The notes under the pieces were generated by a model that worked only from the letters and a program-made list of their open reading frames with translations, did no database searches and was not told the origin of the DNA. Made by a program: the position numbers and the translations under genes. Shown piece after piece: positions 33,153-42,437 of a stretch of 64,000 nucleotides of DNA. Origin of the DNA: Prevotella sp. HJM029 (lineage in GTDB: Bacteria > Bacteroidota > Bacteroidia > Bacteroidales > Bacteroidaceae); contig NZ_KK082669.1 in NCBI RefSeq assembly GCF_000599605.1, forward strand, positions 1-64,000. The letters are read 5' to 3'. Position 1 is the first letter of the stretch; every line of letters starts with the position of its first letter.

Positions 33153-35486
33153 CTACTGTTTATTTTCCTGTTTCTTCTTCCTGTCCTTGCCAAGAAGCTC
33201 GGCAATCATCGCGTCCACCTCGTCATTGACCCGCTTGAAGTTACGACCGAGCATGATTTCCTTCTCACGGTTAGAGGCAAACTGATAGATTTTCGGCAAG
33301 TCGGCATACTGACTTTCCTCCTGCTTGATTTGTGCCATGTCAAAGTGCGTCTTGCAGAAATACTTGGATGTCTTGAACTCCTCCGACTTTTCGATGTCAA
33401 AGCCTTGTATCATACTACCCTCGGTAGGCGTGAAGTCACGAGCCGACTGACCTGCCAGCCAACCAGTTGCCATGTCCGCTATCTTCGCCGCTGGAACAAG
33501 ATAGTCCAACCGTTCCGAGATAGATGTGGAAACCTTCTGGTCGTTGATGGTGATGGATTTGGAAGTCTGCTTCGCCTTACCGAACACGTCATTCTGCGCC
33601 CATTCCAGTGTTTCCTTATTTCGGGCAGCACCCATGAAGATATTTCCGCAAGTGGTGATAATCTTCTGCATACCGTTCTTGCCATAGTCCGCCTCCAGCT
33701 GTGGCAGTTCCTGAAAGCCTAATGTCACCGCCACCTTGTTGCTACGCGCCGTACCGATCAGACGGTCAATCTTATGAAAGTATAAGGTCGGCAGCTCGTC
33801 CACAATGATGGAAACAGGGATATTCCCCCGGCTGTTCACACGGGTAACGAGACGGTTCAGCACCAACGCATTCAGTGCACCCACTATCTGCTCCTTCTCC
33901 GGGTCGTTGGCTATCACGAGATATGAAGGACTTGCAGGGTCTGAAATCTTCAGGTCGAAGTCGTCCCCCGTAAAAATCCAGTAGGCTTCTGGCGAGACCA
34001 AGCGTGCCGCATTGACCCGGAGCGTACCCACCATACCTTCGAGCTGGTCCATCGCCTTGTTGGTATAAGCCGACTGGAACGGAGCCATGAGCGAGAGAAT
34101 CTTCTGGTCCTGCATCAGGATGTCGAATACGTCACTGTACTGCTTGCCAAGGAAGGACAGCACGTGCGGCATATCCGAGTATTCGCCGGTGATGGTGTCC
34201 GGTTCCACCACCTGCCCCTGCTCATCCTCATACCATGACGAAGTGATATGCACCCTCTGCCCGTTACGGCTGATATAAGTGAAGTCATTCAAATCCACGA
34301 ACATACCGTCCTCATCTACAGACACATCGTGGCTCAACTCATCCACAAAGTCCAGTATCGTGTTGCCGTCCTTATCGACAGCCCGGTAGTCATGCCAGTT
34401 CTTCGTAATCAATTTCAGTTTCTTGCCCCTGTATTTGACATACCTCGTGAGCTTCTTGCCGTCCTTGAATCCCGTCGGGTGAAAGTTTACGAAGAAATAG
34501 ATGATGGCAGAGAGGAAGTTAATGGCTGAGTTCTGAAAAAACGCCTCCGAGCCACCCTTCTTGTCGCCCCCTTTATTGAGCGATTCAAGCAAGGTCGCTG
34601 CCGTCTCTGCTGCCGCCGCCAAATCAGGGATATACTTTCGCTGAATAGGATTGATGCGGTTGGAATATTCCACATCGGTAAAGTTCACGATATGGAAACC
34701 ACAGTTCTCTGGTAACCTACCGAGTTTCTTGTTCTTGCAGTACTGATAGAACAGCGTCTTTCCCAATGTCGGAAACTTATAGTCGTACACCATCATGGCT
34801 AACCCCTTGGCCGCATGCTGACGGATAAACGGGTCGATGATGCCGAAGGACTTACCAGAGCCGGGTGTACCCAGTACGATGGTTCCACGGAAGGGATTGA
34901 TAATGTTAATCCAGCCCTTGTGCATCCGTCTCTTGAAATAGTAAATCATCGGGATATTGACCGAATACGGATTCTCATTCAGTTCCTCCGACTGCTGGAA
35001 CGATTCATTCTCGAAGTTGAAGCGGTCCTCTCCTAACTTATAGTTGTAGAAGCGCGAGATACCGTCCAGCCCCTGATGCAGGAGCATTGTACCGATGATG
35101 GAAGTCATGGCATAAAGGATGCGGTTGGTCGGAAAACCAAAAGAGACTCCTCCCCAGATGCCCTTATGAAACATCATGCAGAGTGCGATGAATGTGATGC
35201 CGATGCCGATAGGATAAAGCACCATCGTTTTGACATTGAACTTCAGTGCCTTCTGCGGACGTGTGCCGATACATGTCACACCGATGCAGATCAGTTCGAC
35301 GAGCTTACACGATGCCACATTGTTGAACACTTTGAAGCGTGCGATGAGTTCCAAAATAAATCCTGTGACACGGTTGTCCGCCGTGATGGGCAGATTCATG
35401 ATCAGTTCCACTATCAGGAAAAGATAGATGCAGCTCCTGAAGATGTTGTACATCTGCTGCTGTTCTCTTGTCTCTTCTACAGCCAT
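33153..35486 (-). CDS. VirD4/TraG-type coupling ATPase (T4CP)
   Basis: 777 aa. Membrane segments lie at about 15-32, 65-75, 88-106 and 121-139. Walker A is GTPGSGKSFG (206-215), with Walker B SIIVDELPTLYFHK near 565. Phrases NPIQRKYIPDLAAAAETA and TLGFQELPQLEADYGK match the Bacteroidetes MobC/TraG coupling proteins, which bring the relaxase-DNA complex to the channel. The relaxase is about 25 kb away in this window rather than adjacent. Confidence 0.85.
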   Translation of the reverse strand: MAVEETREQQQMYNIFRSCIYLFLIVELIMNLPITADNRVTGFILELIARFKVFNNVASCKLVELICIGVTCIGTRPQKALKFNVKTMVLYPIGIGITFIALCMMFHKGIWGGVSFGFPTNRILYAMTSIIGTMLLHQGLDGISRFYNYKLGEDRFNFENESFQQSEELNENPYSVNIPMIYYFKRRMHKGWINIINPFRGTIVLGTPGSGKSFGIIDPFIRQHAAKGLAMMVYDYKFPTLGKTLFYQYCKNKKLGRLPENCGFHIVNFTDVEYSNRINPIQRKYIPDLAAAAETAATLLESLNKGGDKKGGSEAFFQNSAINFLSAIIYFFVNFHPTGFKDGKKLTRYVKYRGKKLKLITKNWHDYRAVDKDGNTILDFVDELSHDVSVDEDGMFVDLNDFTYISRNGQRVHITSSWYEDEQGQVVEPDTITGEYSDMPHVLSFLGKQYSDVFDILMQDQKILSLMAPFQSAYTNKAMDQLEGMVGTLRVNAARLVSPEAYWIFTGDDFDLKISDPASPSYLVIANDPEKEQIVGALNALVLNRLVTRVNSRGNIPVSIIVDELPTLYFHKIDRLIGTARSNKVAVTLGFQELPQLEADYGKNGMQKIITTCGNIFMGAARNKETLEWAQNDVFGKAKQTSKSITINDQKVSTSISERLDYLVPAAKIADMATGWLAGQSARDFTPTEGSMIQGFDIEKSEEFKTSKYFCKTHFDMAQIKQEESQYADLPKIYQFASNREKEIMLGRNFKRVNDEVDAMIAELLGKDRKKKQENKQ

Positions 35487-35504
35487 GACTTTACAATTTG
35501 ATGG

Positions 35505-36428
35505 TTAAAACACTGGCAGATACGATACCATCTGCTCACTGACCCCGTCAGCGTGCAGCATATCCTTGTAGTTGATATCGAGCGTGATGACACGGCCCGA
35601 AATCTGCTCCTCCGAAATCTCCAGCTTCAGCACCTTCTCTTCAGGGAATGTGAGCTTGTCCAATACCAGCACGTTGCGATATGTCTTCTTAAAACTCCTG
35701 ACACTGCTCAGGCTGTACACTGGTGTCAGCTCTATCGTCTGCGAATTGGTAGCCTTTAGCTCCTTCTTGTCCGTGAGCTTGATGCGTACCTCGCTGATGT
35801 CATACTTGATTTTGGTAGCATTGTAGAGCGAGTAGTCGATGAAGAAATAGTCACCGATACTGTAGATGTTGTTCACCCTCGCCTTGATTCCGTTCTCATT
35901 AGAATGGATGTTCTTGCGTGGTTTGCTGGTAAAGATGGCCCAGGCGTAGGCCGCCATTTCCTTGCGCGGCATCGTTACGTCGGGATTTTCATACCTGCCC
36001 ATGTCCCCGGCTTTGATGCGGTAGATGGAGTTGGCTTTGGCAGGTCCGGCAGTATAAACCACGTTGAGCTGTACGATATGCCGTTCACCAATCACGGTAA
36101 TCGTGCCCACCAGCTCGTTGTCGTACATTCTCCCGGAGGGTTTGATACGCACGATATTGTCCGTACACTGATTCCCTACTATCTTGTTCGTAGAAATGTC
36201 CACGAGCTTGATATTCTCAGGCATCAGCAGGTGTGTCGTCACCTCTTCGTTGACAAAGATCACGTCCTTGCGCCTGTTTTCGTCGAAGATGTAGCTGTCC
36301 GTAGGCTTGGCGTTGCGGATATACCTCACCGAAGCCGAGTCTGCCTCGATGTTCTTATACTTCTTCTGTGCCTGAAGGCTGCCACACAATCCCATGAGGG
36401 CAACCATGAGAACTAAAATTTTTTTCAT
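35505..36428 (-). CDS. traN: Conjugative transposon protein TraN
   Basis: 307 aa with a signal peptide (MKKILVLMVALMGLCGSLQAQ). Periplasmic, beta-rich: DSYIFDENRRKDVIFVNEEV, LMPENIKLVDISTNKIVGN, and EMAAYAWAIFTSKPRKNI. This fits TraN (DUF4138), the VirB9-like part of the mating channel in Bacteroidetes. It lies 31 bases after traM in the operon. Confidence 0.85.
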   Translation of the reverse strand: MKKILVLMVALMGLCGSLQAQKKYKNIEADSASVRYIRNAKPTDSYIFDENRRKDVIFVNEEVTTHLLMPENIKLVDISTNKIVGNQCTDNIVRIKPSGRMYDNELVGTITVIGERHIVQLNVVYTAGPAKANSIYRIKAGDMGRYENPDVTMPRKEMAAYAWAIFTSKPRKNIHSNENGIKARVNNIYSIGDYFFIDYSLYNATKIKYDISEVRIKLTDKKELKATNSQTIELTPVYSLSSVRSFKKTYRNVLVLDKLTFPEEKVLKLEISEEQISGRVITLDINYKDMLHADGVSEQMVSYLPVF

Positions 36429-36459
36429 ATTTCCTAAATGTTTGATGAATTATTGAAAG

Positions 36460-37848
36460 CTACTCTGCATTGGTATTGATCAGATAGACGATGGTATTGT
36501 ACTTGATTCGGGCCTTATTCTTGCGGATATTGGCAGACACGGCTGATGTTGCCGACTGGTACATATTCTGTAGGGCCTGCAGAGCCACCGCTTCGGAACT
36601 CAGTCCACCGCCATACCCACCGTCAAAGTTGATGTTGCTCTGCAAGGCATTTGCCTTGGCATCCTTCATCAGGTCACGGAAGGCAGACTCTGGGACATAA
36701 AAGCCCTCCATGCCGTCGTTGTCATAGACCGACAGTCCCACCTTGATGAACTTATCCCTGACCAGGATGCTGGTGATGGTCGCCATCACACGCTGCTGAC
36801 CGAATCCCGTCACCGTACCATAGAGGTAGGTGCCCTTCTTCAATTTTGTCCCTTTGAGCGTGACATCGTCGAGGAGCTTGAAGCGGAGGCGTGTACCCTC
36901 GTGTGCCTTCGTCGTCTTGTCTATCATGGCACGGATCAACGGAACATCCGTCGTAGGCTCGGCACTGACGGTGTTGAACTTCTCCGCATTACCCTCCATC
37001 ACTTTCTTGACAATGACCGGTTTCTCTTCGGACTTACGATTGGACGCACCAAAAGGATGTGACGCTTTTGACACTTTGGCACTTTCATCCTCGTCGCCGA
37101 TACCTATGCTCTTCTCCAACGCTTTCTGCCGGGCAAGGCTTCTCTTCTGAATCGCCTCCACCTCCCTGGCATAGTCATCCATCTCTGTCTGTCTGGAACC
37201 GCGCCCATAGCTGCCGCCCGAACCATAGCCAGATGCACCTCCGTAACTGCCACCCTCATAGGCATTGATATGCTTCCGTGACTGAGCCAGCCGCTGCTGC
37301 AAGGCTTCCATATCCTTCTGCCGCTGGGCATTGATGGCATTCTGGCGGTCTATCTCATCCAGTTCATGCTCTTGATAGCCGTTGCCGAGCGAGTCCTGCT
37401 GTGGCTGGTCCTCACCGATGCCGTTCACTGCCGATGCCGCATCCTCTTCGTTATAGCGTTTGTTCATCTCAGTCATCTTATCACCCATATCAGCATTGGC
37501 CGCCGTGGGCAGGGAGGCATTGATGCTGTCCGTGGCCACACCCTTCTTGGCATTGTCCGTACCTCCGAACACCCCCATCAACTCATAGCCTAAGAACAAG
37601 ATAGGCAGAAGAATGGCCAAAGGAAAGATGTACTTGGGCTGTTTGAAGTCGATGCGCCACCAACTCTTGCCCTGTGATAAGGGCTTCACTACGGGCGGCT
37701 CTTTCGGACTTGTCTTTTCCCTTTCGTCGCCCTTAGCCTCGTTTTCACCCTGCGTTTCTGCATCAGCCTCCGTCCGGGCATTGTCTGAAGGGTCATCCTC
37801 CTTTCTCAGTCCTACTTTGAGTAAGAGTTTCTTAATCAGTTCATTCAT
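36460..37848 (-). CDS. traM: Conjugative transposon protein TraM
   Basis: 462 aa. A cytoplasmic charged N-terminus (to about 65) is followed by one membrane helix (YIFPLAILLPILFLGYELM, about 90-115), a long Q-, S- and G-rich linker, and a C-terminal beta domain (GTYLYGTVTGFGQQRVMATI, GFYVPESAFRDLMKDAKAN). This is the TraM layout, the VirB10-like core component that spans both membranes. It is 2 bases from traL. Confidence 0.85.
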   Translation of the reverse strand: MNELIKKLLLKVGLRKEDDPSDNARTEADAETQGENEAKGDEREKTSPKEPPVVKPLSQGKSWWRIDFKQPKYIFPLAILLPILFLGYELMGVFGGTDNAKKGVATDSINASLPTAANADMGDKMTEMNKRYNEEDAASAVNGIGEDQPQQDSLGNGYQEHELDEIDRQNAINAQRQKDMEALQQRLAQSRKHINAYEGGSYGGASGYGSGGSYGRGSRQTEMDDYAREVEAIQKRSLARQKALEKSIGIGDEDESAKVSKASHPFGASNRKSEEKPVIVKKVMEGNAEKFNTVSAEPTTDVPLIRAMIDKTTKAHEGTRLRFKLLDDVTLKGTKLKKGTYLYGTVTGFGQQRVMATITSILVRDKFIKVGLSVYDNDGMEGFYVPESAFRDLMKDAKANALQSNINFDGGYGGGLSSEAVALQALQNMYQSATSAVSANIRKNKARIKYNTIVYLINTNAE

Positions 37849-37849
37849 A

Positions 37850-38329
37850 TCATTGATGTTTTAAGTTTGCCACTATCATTTCGAGTTGTCTGTATTTAGA
37901 GATGATGAGCATAGAATCCCGATGTGTCTTTACAGGGATGTGTACAAGGGAATCCAACTCCCATTTCAGCCGTTGTCCTCTGAGAGCCAGCTGCCCGACT
38001 TCACGCACCTGCACGTTTTTGCCATTCTGTATGCTCTGTAGTCCGGCGAACATAGACTGCACATTCTCTATCTCTCCCACAATATCCTTGCTGGGTTGTG
38101 GAGTGTAGAGGGAGACAAGAATCCCAAGGCCGAGCGAACAGACCAACGCACCGATGGTCATGGCCGCCGTGCGCTTCGGATGATTTGTAGCCCATGTATT
38201 GGCAGCGTCTATCCGCTCCTGTATCTTCCACTGACGAGAGAATTTCCTTACGACGGTTTCTATTTTACCTTTGACTCCCTGTTCCCATCTTGCTTTTGCT
38301 GCTTTCGCACGCTTCATTTTCTTCTTCAT
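37850..38329 (-). CDS. traL: TraL-like single-span membrane protein
   Basis: 159 aa. The N-terminal 65 residues are very basic (MKKKMKRAKAAKARWEQGVK); one membrane helix follows (RTAAMTIGALVCSLGLGILV), then a periplasmic tail (YTPQPSKDIVGEIENVQSMF). Position between traK and traM and this layout fit TraL (DUF3989) of CTnDOT-type operons, although here the protein is longer. Likely a structural part of the channel. Confidence 0.65.
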   Translation of the reverse strand: MKKKMKRAKAAKARWEQGVKGKIETVVRKFSRQWKIQERIDAANTWATNHPKRTAAMTIGALVCSLGLGILVSLYTPQPSKDIVGEIENVQSMFAGLQSIQNGKNVQVREVGQLALRGQRLKWELDSLVHIPVKTHRDSMLIISKYRQLEMIVANLKHQ

Positions 38330-38333
38330 ACCC

Positions 38334-38930
38334 TTAGTAGTCTAAATCCTTATTCTCCAGCGTTCTCCAGTTGGTAATCAGCAGCCCGTGCGGATTATTC
38401 CTTGTGCGGGGCACATTCTCGATGCTGCCCACCGTGATGAGGGAGCGTTTCATGTCGCGCGAACGGCGCTTGATAATCTGCGTACCATAATATTTGAACT
38501 TCCTCGACTGCTCATCCAACTTGATGGAATCGCAGATAATCATGCACACGGCAGAGGAAGACACGATGTCCGAGTAGAAACCGTTTTCCTCCATTGCCTG
38601 TTTCTGCTTCAGTGCCGTACCGTCCGCCATATACATCGCCTTGGACAGCGTCCACTTGATATAATCATCATCGGGCGGCAGGTTGAAGAAATACTGATGG
38701 AAGAGTTGGATGTGTGCTTTCGCCTCCATCACAAAGTTCGTCTCCTGCTTGCTCCTTTCAGCGAGGAAAGGGATGTCGCCGTCGAGGACATAAATCTGAT
38801 TACGCTCTTCCGTTACCAACTTGGCACAGTAGAAGATGCAGCAGGCACAGACCACCGTACTGCCAATGATGGTCAGCAGTACGGTCGTCAGTGCGAGTCT
38901 TGTTTTCTGTTCCAAACTCTGTATTAACAT
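38334..38930 (-). CDS. traK: Conjugative transposon protein TraK
   Basis: 198 aa. One N-terminal membrane helix (LALTTVLLTIIGSTVVCACC), then a soluble VirB8-like domain: HIQLFHQYFFNLPPDDDYIK, ALKQKQAMEENGFYSDIV, and FKYYGTQIIKRRS. This is the usual TraK pattern, a VirB8-like inner membrane component. It ends 5 bases before traL in the operon. Confidence 0.9.
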   Translation of the reverse strand: MLIQSLEQKTRLALTTVLLTIIGSTVVCACCIFYCAKLVTEERNQIYVLDGDIPFLAERSKQETNFVMEAKAHIQLFHQYFFNLPPDDDYIKWTLSKAMYMADGTALKQKQAMEENGFYSDIVSSSAVCMIICDSIKLDEQSRKFKYYGTQIIKRRSRDMKRSLITVGSIENVPRTRNNPHGLLITNWRTLENKDLDY

Positions 38931-38946
38931 ATCCTGTCGTTTTAGT

Positions 38947-40305
38947 TTATTTTCCTCTGTTATATGAATCCTTCATGGAACTGCCCATCTTCGATGCCGC
39001 CTTGCCAGCAGAGCTTTCGGTGAACATGTGCTTGGCCTCTTTCGCCATACCTGAAGCTGCACCGCCCATCGCCCCGGCCAAAGTAGCTGCACCGCCATCG
39101 GAATAACCACTTGCGCCACTTACTGCCCCGGCCATACCTGCCGCTCCGAGGTGTGCTGCACCCGATACCGCCGAACCTGCTACTGGCGTAGCCACCGAAG
39201 CGATGCCCATACCAGTAGAGGCGGCACTGCCCATGGCTCCGCCCACAGCACCTGCCACAACACCACCGGCGGCACTGCCCGCACTCGAACTCACGCCACC
39301 TGGTATCAGCCATGATGCCACCTCTGGAACAAAGCGGATAATGTAGGCACCCACGAGCATACCCATAGCGTACATACAGTTGGAGCCGATGCCCTGAATG
39401 CCCAGCGCACCTATCTGTCCCCATGAGTTCACCTGTCCTTGTAGAAGCCTGCCATAGGCGGTAAGGTCCTCGCCAAGGTTATACATCAGAATGAAGTCTA
39501 TGTAATACAGGCACATATAGGTAACAAATCCCCAAAGCGATAAGGAAAGGTATTTGCTGATCCATTGCGACCACGCACTGCTCCATGGCGGTACGATGGA
39601 CAGGGCAAACATGATGGGCGCGAAGGTCGCCAATATCGTCATGAAGATACGTTGCGCCACCAAAATGCCATAATACGACATTTGGAAGATCAGTTCCCCG
39701 ATAAAGCGTATCACGTCGTTGATCCATTCCGACACTTTTGTCTCCGCGGCTACGGTAGCCCGTTGCGCATAATTGTTGATGGTCGAGCCAAGATTCTCCA
39801 TGTTGTAGATGAGCTTGTCCCACCAATGGGCATCCTCGCCAATTTCCTGTACCTGCTTCGCCGTCTCGATGCTGTCCTGTACCTGCCGGAGCCGTTTGAG
39901 GTAGTCCGACTGCTTCTGCGCCACTTTCAGTTCGAGGGCTGCCACCTCCTTATTTTTGCTGCTCGCCATCTGTTTGGTTGCCGCCTCCAATGCCTTTCCC
40001 GGCCAGGCAAGCTCCTGACAGATCCACGAGCTGTAAGTGATGCAGATGGACAGTCCCACGATACGGAGGAGTTTCATCACGTCCATCGCCCTGCGCCCAA
40101 GCATCATCATCCAGCACTCGTAGGAACCCACGCAAAGGGCAAGGCATAGGCCGATGACACGGGCATAGCCCACGGTGTCGCCCAGCACCGCCGACTTCGG
40201 GAAGGTTTCCATCGCCACCAGCAGCTTGTCAAGGCTCTCGTCGATGGAAGGCAGTCCCATCGTGAGCAGCTGACTTGTGATATTCAATAAGATGTCTGTA
40301 ACCAT
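38947..40305 (-). CDS. traJ: Conjugative transposon protein TraJ
   Basis: 452 aa from ATG 40305 (MVTDILLNITSQLLTMGLPS); the longer frame overlaps the upstream gene, so I reject it. A polytopic VirB6-like protein: YARVIGLCLALCVGSYE, MKLLRIVGLSICITYSSW, FMTILATFAPIMFALSI and LWGFVTYMCLYYIDFILMYN are membrane segments. The C-terminus is glycine- and alanine-rich (AGSAAGGVVAGAVGGAMGSA), low complexity. It forms the inner-membrane part of the channel. Confidence 0.85.
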   Translation of the reverse strand: MVTDILLNITSQLLTMGLPSIDESLDKLLVAMETFPKSAVLGDTVGYARVIGLCLALCVGSYECWMMMLGRRAMDVMKLLRIVGLSICITYSSWICQELAWPGKALEAATKQMASSKNKEVAALELKVAQKQSDYLKRLRQVQDSIETAKQVQEIGEDAHWWDKLIYNMENLGSTINNYAQRATVAAETKVSEWINDVIRFIGELIFQMSYYGILVAQRIFMTILATFAPIMFALSIVPPWSSAWSQWISKYLSLSLWGFVTYMCLYYIDFILMYNLGEDLTAYGRLLQGQVNSWGQIGALGIQGIGSNCMYAMGMLVGAYIIRFVPEVASWLIPGGVSSSAGSAAGGVVAGAVGGAMGSAASTGMGIASVATPVAGSAVSGAAHLGAAGMAGAVSGASGYSDGGAATLAGAMGGAASGMAKEAKHMFTESSAGKAASKMGSSMKDSYNRGK

Positions 40306-40321
40306 ATTCTTAAACCATGTT

Positions 40322-41002
40322 TTATCGTTTGTAATAGTTCTGCGCCATGCCGACAAGGTGCGCCACACGGCTGACCATCTCCTCCATCTGTTTCTTGTAT
40401 TGCTGGTAGGCTTTCTGCCGCTTGGCGTTTTCAAGTTCATACCCTGCACCTGTCCGATGGATGTAGACGATGTCCTGGCAAATCATTTCATTCTGCCGTG
40501 TCAGTTCATCGACCTGATATTTCAGTTTGCCCTTGCTTCGCTGCATACAGAAGAGCAGTCCGTCGGCAATGGATTGCTGCATACGGTCAAAGGCGGCCTT
40601 GAACGAAGAATAAACCAGATCGACATTCCTGTCAGCGGCACGCGCCACTTCCTCCTTGTAGAGTTCTTCCATCTTGACACGTTCCTGTTCGGCTTCCTTC
40701 ATCTTCTGCCGTTGTGTCTCCTCGGCGGTGATACGGGTGGGCATGATCCGCTTCACCTTGGACTTACTTTCCTTGAACCGCACCCTCCAACCAGATTTAA
40801 GGAATCCCCATTTCCTGTAGGTCTCCCCACCACTATACTTTTTATGCAGCAGGTAATAATACCATGCAGGAGAAAAATCCCACGGCCCGTTTTCCATTGA
40901 CTTCCACTGCTTTTCCTTCTGGTCGTCGTAGGTTGGATGCTGTGCCGATACTGGTAAACATAGGTAAAGCAAGCCCACTATTATCAATAAATACTTTCTC
41001 AT
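40322..41002 (-). CDS. DUF5045-like secreted tra-operon protein
   Basis: 226 aa from ATG 41002, giving a signal peptide MRKYLLIIVGLLYLCLPVSA. The mature protein starts with aromatic residues (WKSMENGPWDFSPAWYYYLL) and continues as a long, charged coiled-coil (QKMKEAEQERVKMEELYKEE, ELENAKRQKAYQQYKKQMEE). This matches the DUF5045 proteins between traI and traJ of Bacteroidetes ICEs, whose job in the channel is unknown. Overlaps the upstream gene by 4 bases. Confidence 0.65.
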   Translation of the reverse strand: MRKYLLIIVGLLYLCLPVSAQHPTYDDQKEKQWKSMENGPWDFSPAWYYYLLHKKYSGGETYRKWGFLKSGWRVRFKESKSKVKRIMPTRITAEETQRQKMKEAEQERVKMEELYKEEVARAADRNVDLVYSSFKAAFDRMQQSIADGLLFCMQRSKGKLKYQVDELTRQNEMICQDIVYIHRTGAGYELENAKRQKAYQQYKKQMEEMVSRVAHLVGMAQNYYKR

Positions 41003-41694
41003 ACGCTGTTCCATTTATTGATTACTCTCTCTGCTATCTTGTCCGTTACCTCACTGTTGAGAATGTCCCAGATGTAATCGTATCTGAAGCCGCCGACGGT
41101 AATGATGCTGCACCATACGTTGGCACCGTCTATAATTCCCCTCATGTTCTCGATGGATGTTCTCAGTTCCATGACCAGATGTAGCTTCTCGTCCACCGAG
41201 GCCTTCATTGCGTTGATACCGCTGGCGGCAAGCGAGGCATAAAGGGCTTTGATATTCTTGATTTCCCTTGCACATGCCATGTTCGCCTCGGTATAGTACC
41301 ATGCCACCATCGGTTTCTTGAAGGTATATTGAAAGGTGGAGCGTGTAAACTGGGAATACTCCTGTATCAGACGATACATGCTGTTGGCCGTCGAACCCAA
41401 CGCACTGGCTAAGATGACGTAGGAATAGCCGTTGTTCAGTTTGCTGTCCAAGGTCGTCCTCACATCATTGAACTTCGTGGCACCTTTTGTGATGATGCTC
41501 TGCTCGCCAAAACTCGTCGTCACCTTTGCCAAGGCCTTGTCCTCCTCGCCCTTAATGAGTTTGTGCAGACTGATGAGGGCTTCGATGGTGGCCGGATCCC
41601 TCGGTGTGGGAATTACATCGGCAAAAGTAGGAGCTGCTAATGTTAGGCATAAGAGCAACATCCAACACCTATTTATATAATATGCTCTTTTCAT
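40999..41694 (-). CDS. Secreted helical tra-operon protein
   Basis: 231 aa from ATG 41694. GGAGG lies 8 bases upstream of this ATG, better placed than for the outer ATG at 41709, and it opens a good signal peptide (MLLLCLTLAAPTFADV). The mature part is helical. Its end (YDYIWDILNSEVTDKIAERV) resembles loosely the tails of the two TraI-like proteins in this window. No definite family. Likely a periplasmic channel component by position. Confidence 0.55.
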   Translation of the reverse strand: MKRAYYINRCWMLLLCLTLAAPTFADVIPTPRDPATIEALISLHKLIKGEEDKALAKVTTSFGEQSIITKGATKFNDVRTTLDSKLNNGYSYVILASALGSTANSMYRLIQEYSQFTRSTFQYTFKKPMVAWYYTEANMACAREIKNIKALYASLAASGINAMKASVDEKLHLVMELRTSIENMRGIIDGANVWCSIITVGGFRYDYIWDILNSEVTDKIAERVINKWNSV

Positions 41695-41708
41695 AGGCTC
41701 GACCTCCA

Positions 41709-42437
41709 TTATACACCCAATCCGTTCCAGTTGTCAATCAGCCCGTCCACCGAGTTGCGAGCGGTGATATAGGCAGCCCATGACTCCACGTCGATGGCCA
41801 TGAGCACATCGCCCCAGCTGTTACCGAACTGACACATCATCACCATGACCTCCAGTTTGTAGTGGATTTCAAGCAGACGGCTGTAGATTTTGTTAGCCAT
41901 CGTCAGCCGTTCATAGCGGTTAAGCAGGTTATACCCATCGTCCTTGCCGCCGTTTTTGCCTTCTTTGAGTGGGTTGCGGATTCTGCCATTGTTCACAATG
42001 TCCACAAAGTCGTGTACCAGTCCTTCCGTCTCGGACACGAGGTTGGCCATCTCATTGATGCATACTACATAGTTTTTGCCCGGCGACTTGCCGAGCTGTT
42101 TCAACACGATGGGCACGTCCTTGAAGATACCAGCGGTGAGCGAGACTATTTCCCCATAGTATTTGCTTTCCTCCCCAAAGCCTGTAATGTTCTGCATGGA
42201 GAGTAGGTAGAGTTCCTTAATGCTTGCCATCGTAGCGGTGTATTGCATCAGCTTCTCCTGCTTGGACTTTATGGAATCCAGACGACCGTTGTGCTTGTCC
42301 TCAATGATTTTCTGTGAAACTGCATTTGCCGTTACTGCTGCCATCGTTCTCTTGTCGATCACCACACGCCAGCCAGCCCGGATATTCAGCGAGGCAAGGA
42401 GCATCGTCAGAACGAGGATTAACTTTGACTTTTCCAT
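41709..42437 (-). CDS. traI: TraI-like (DUF4141) conjugation protein
   Basis: 242 aa with a signal peptide (MEKSKLILVLTMLLASLNI). A helical periplasmic protein: SKQEKLMQYTATMASIKELY, then LMAIDVESWAAYITARNSVD. It sits between the VirB4-like traG and the traJ region, the place of traI (DUF4141) in CTnDOT. A paralogue lies at 4898-5620. Its start overlaps traG by 19 bases, suggesting coupled translation. Confidence 0.75.
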   Translation of the reverse strand: MEKSKLILVLTMLLASLNIRAGWRVVIDKRTMAAVTANAVSQKIIEDKHNGRLDSIKSKQEKLMQYTATMASIKELYLLSMQNITGFGEESKYYGEIVSLTAGIFKDVPIVLKQLGKSPGKNYVVCINEMANLVSETEGLVHDFVDIVNNGRIRNPLKEGKNGGKDDGYNLLNRYERLTMANKIYSRLLEIHYKLEVMVMMCQFGNSWGDVLMAIDVESWAAYITARNSVDGLIDNWNGLGV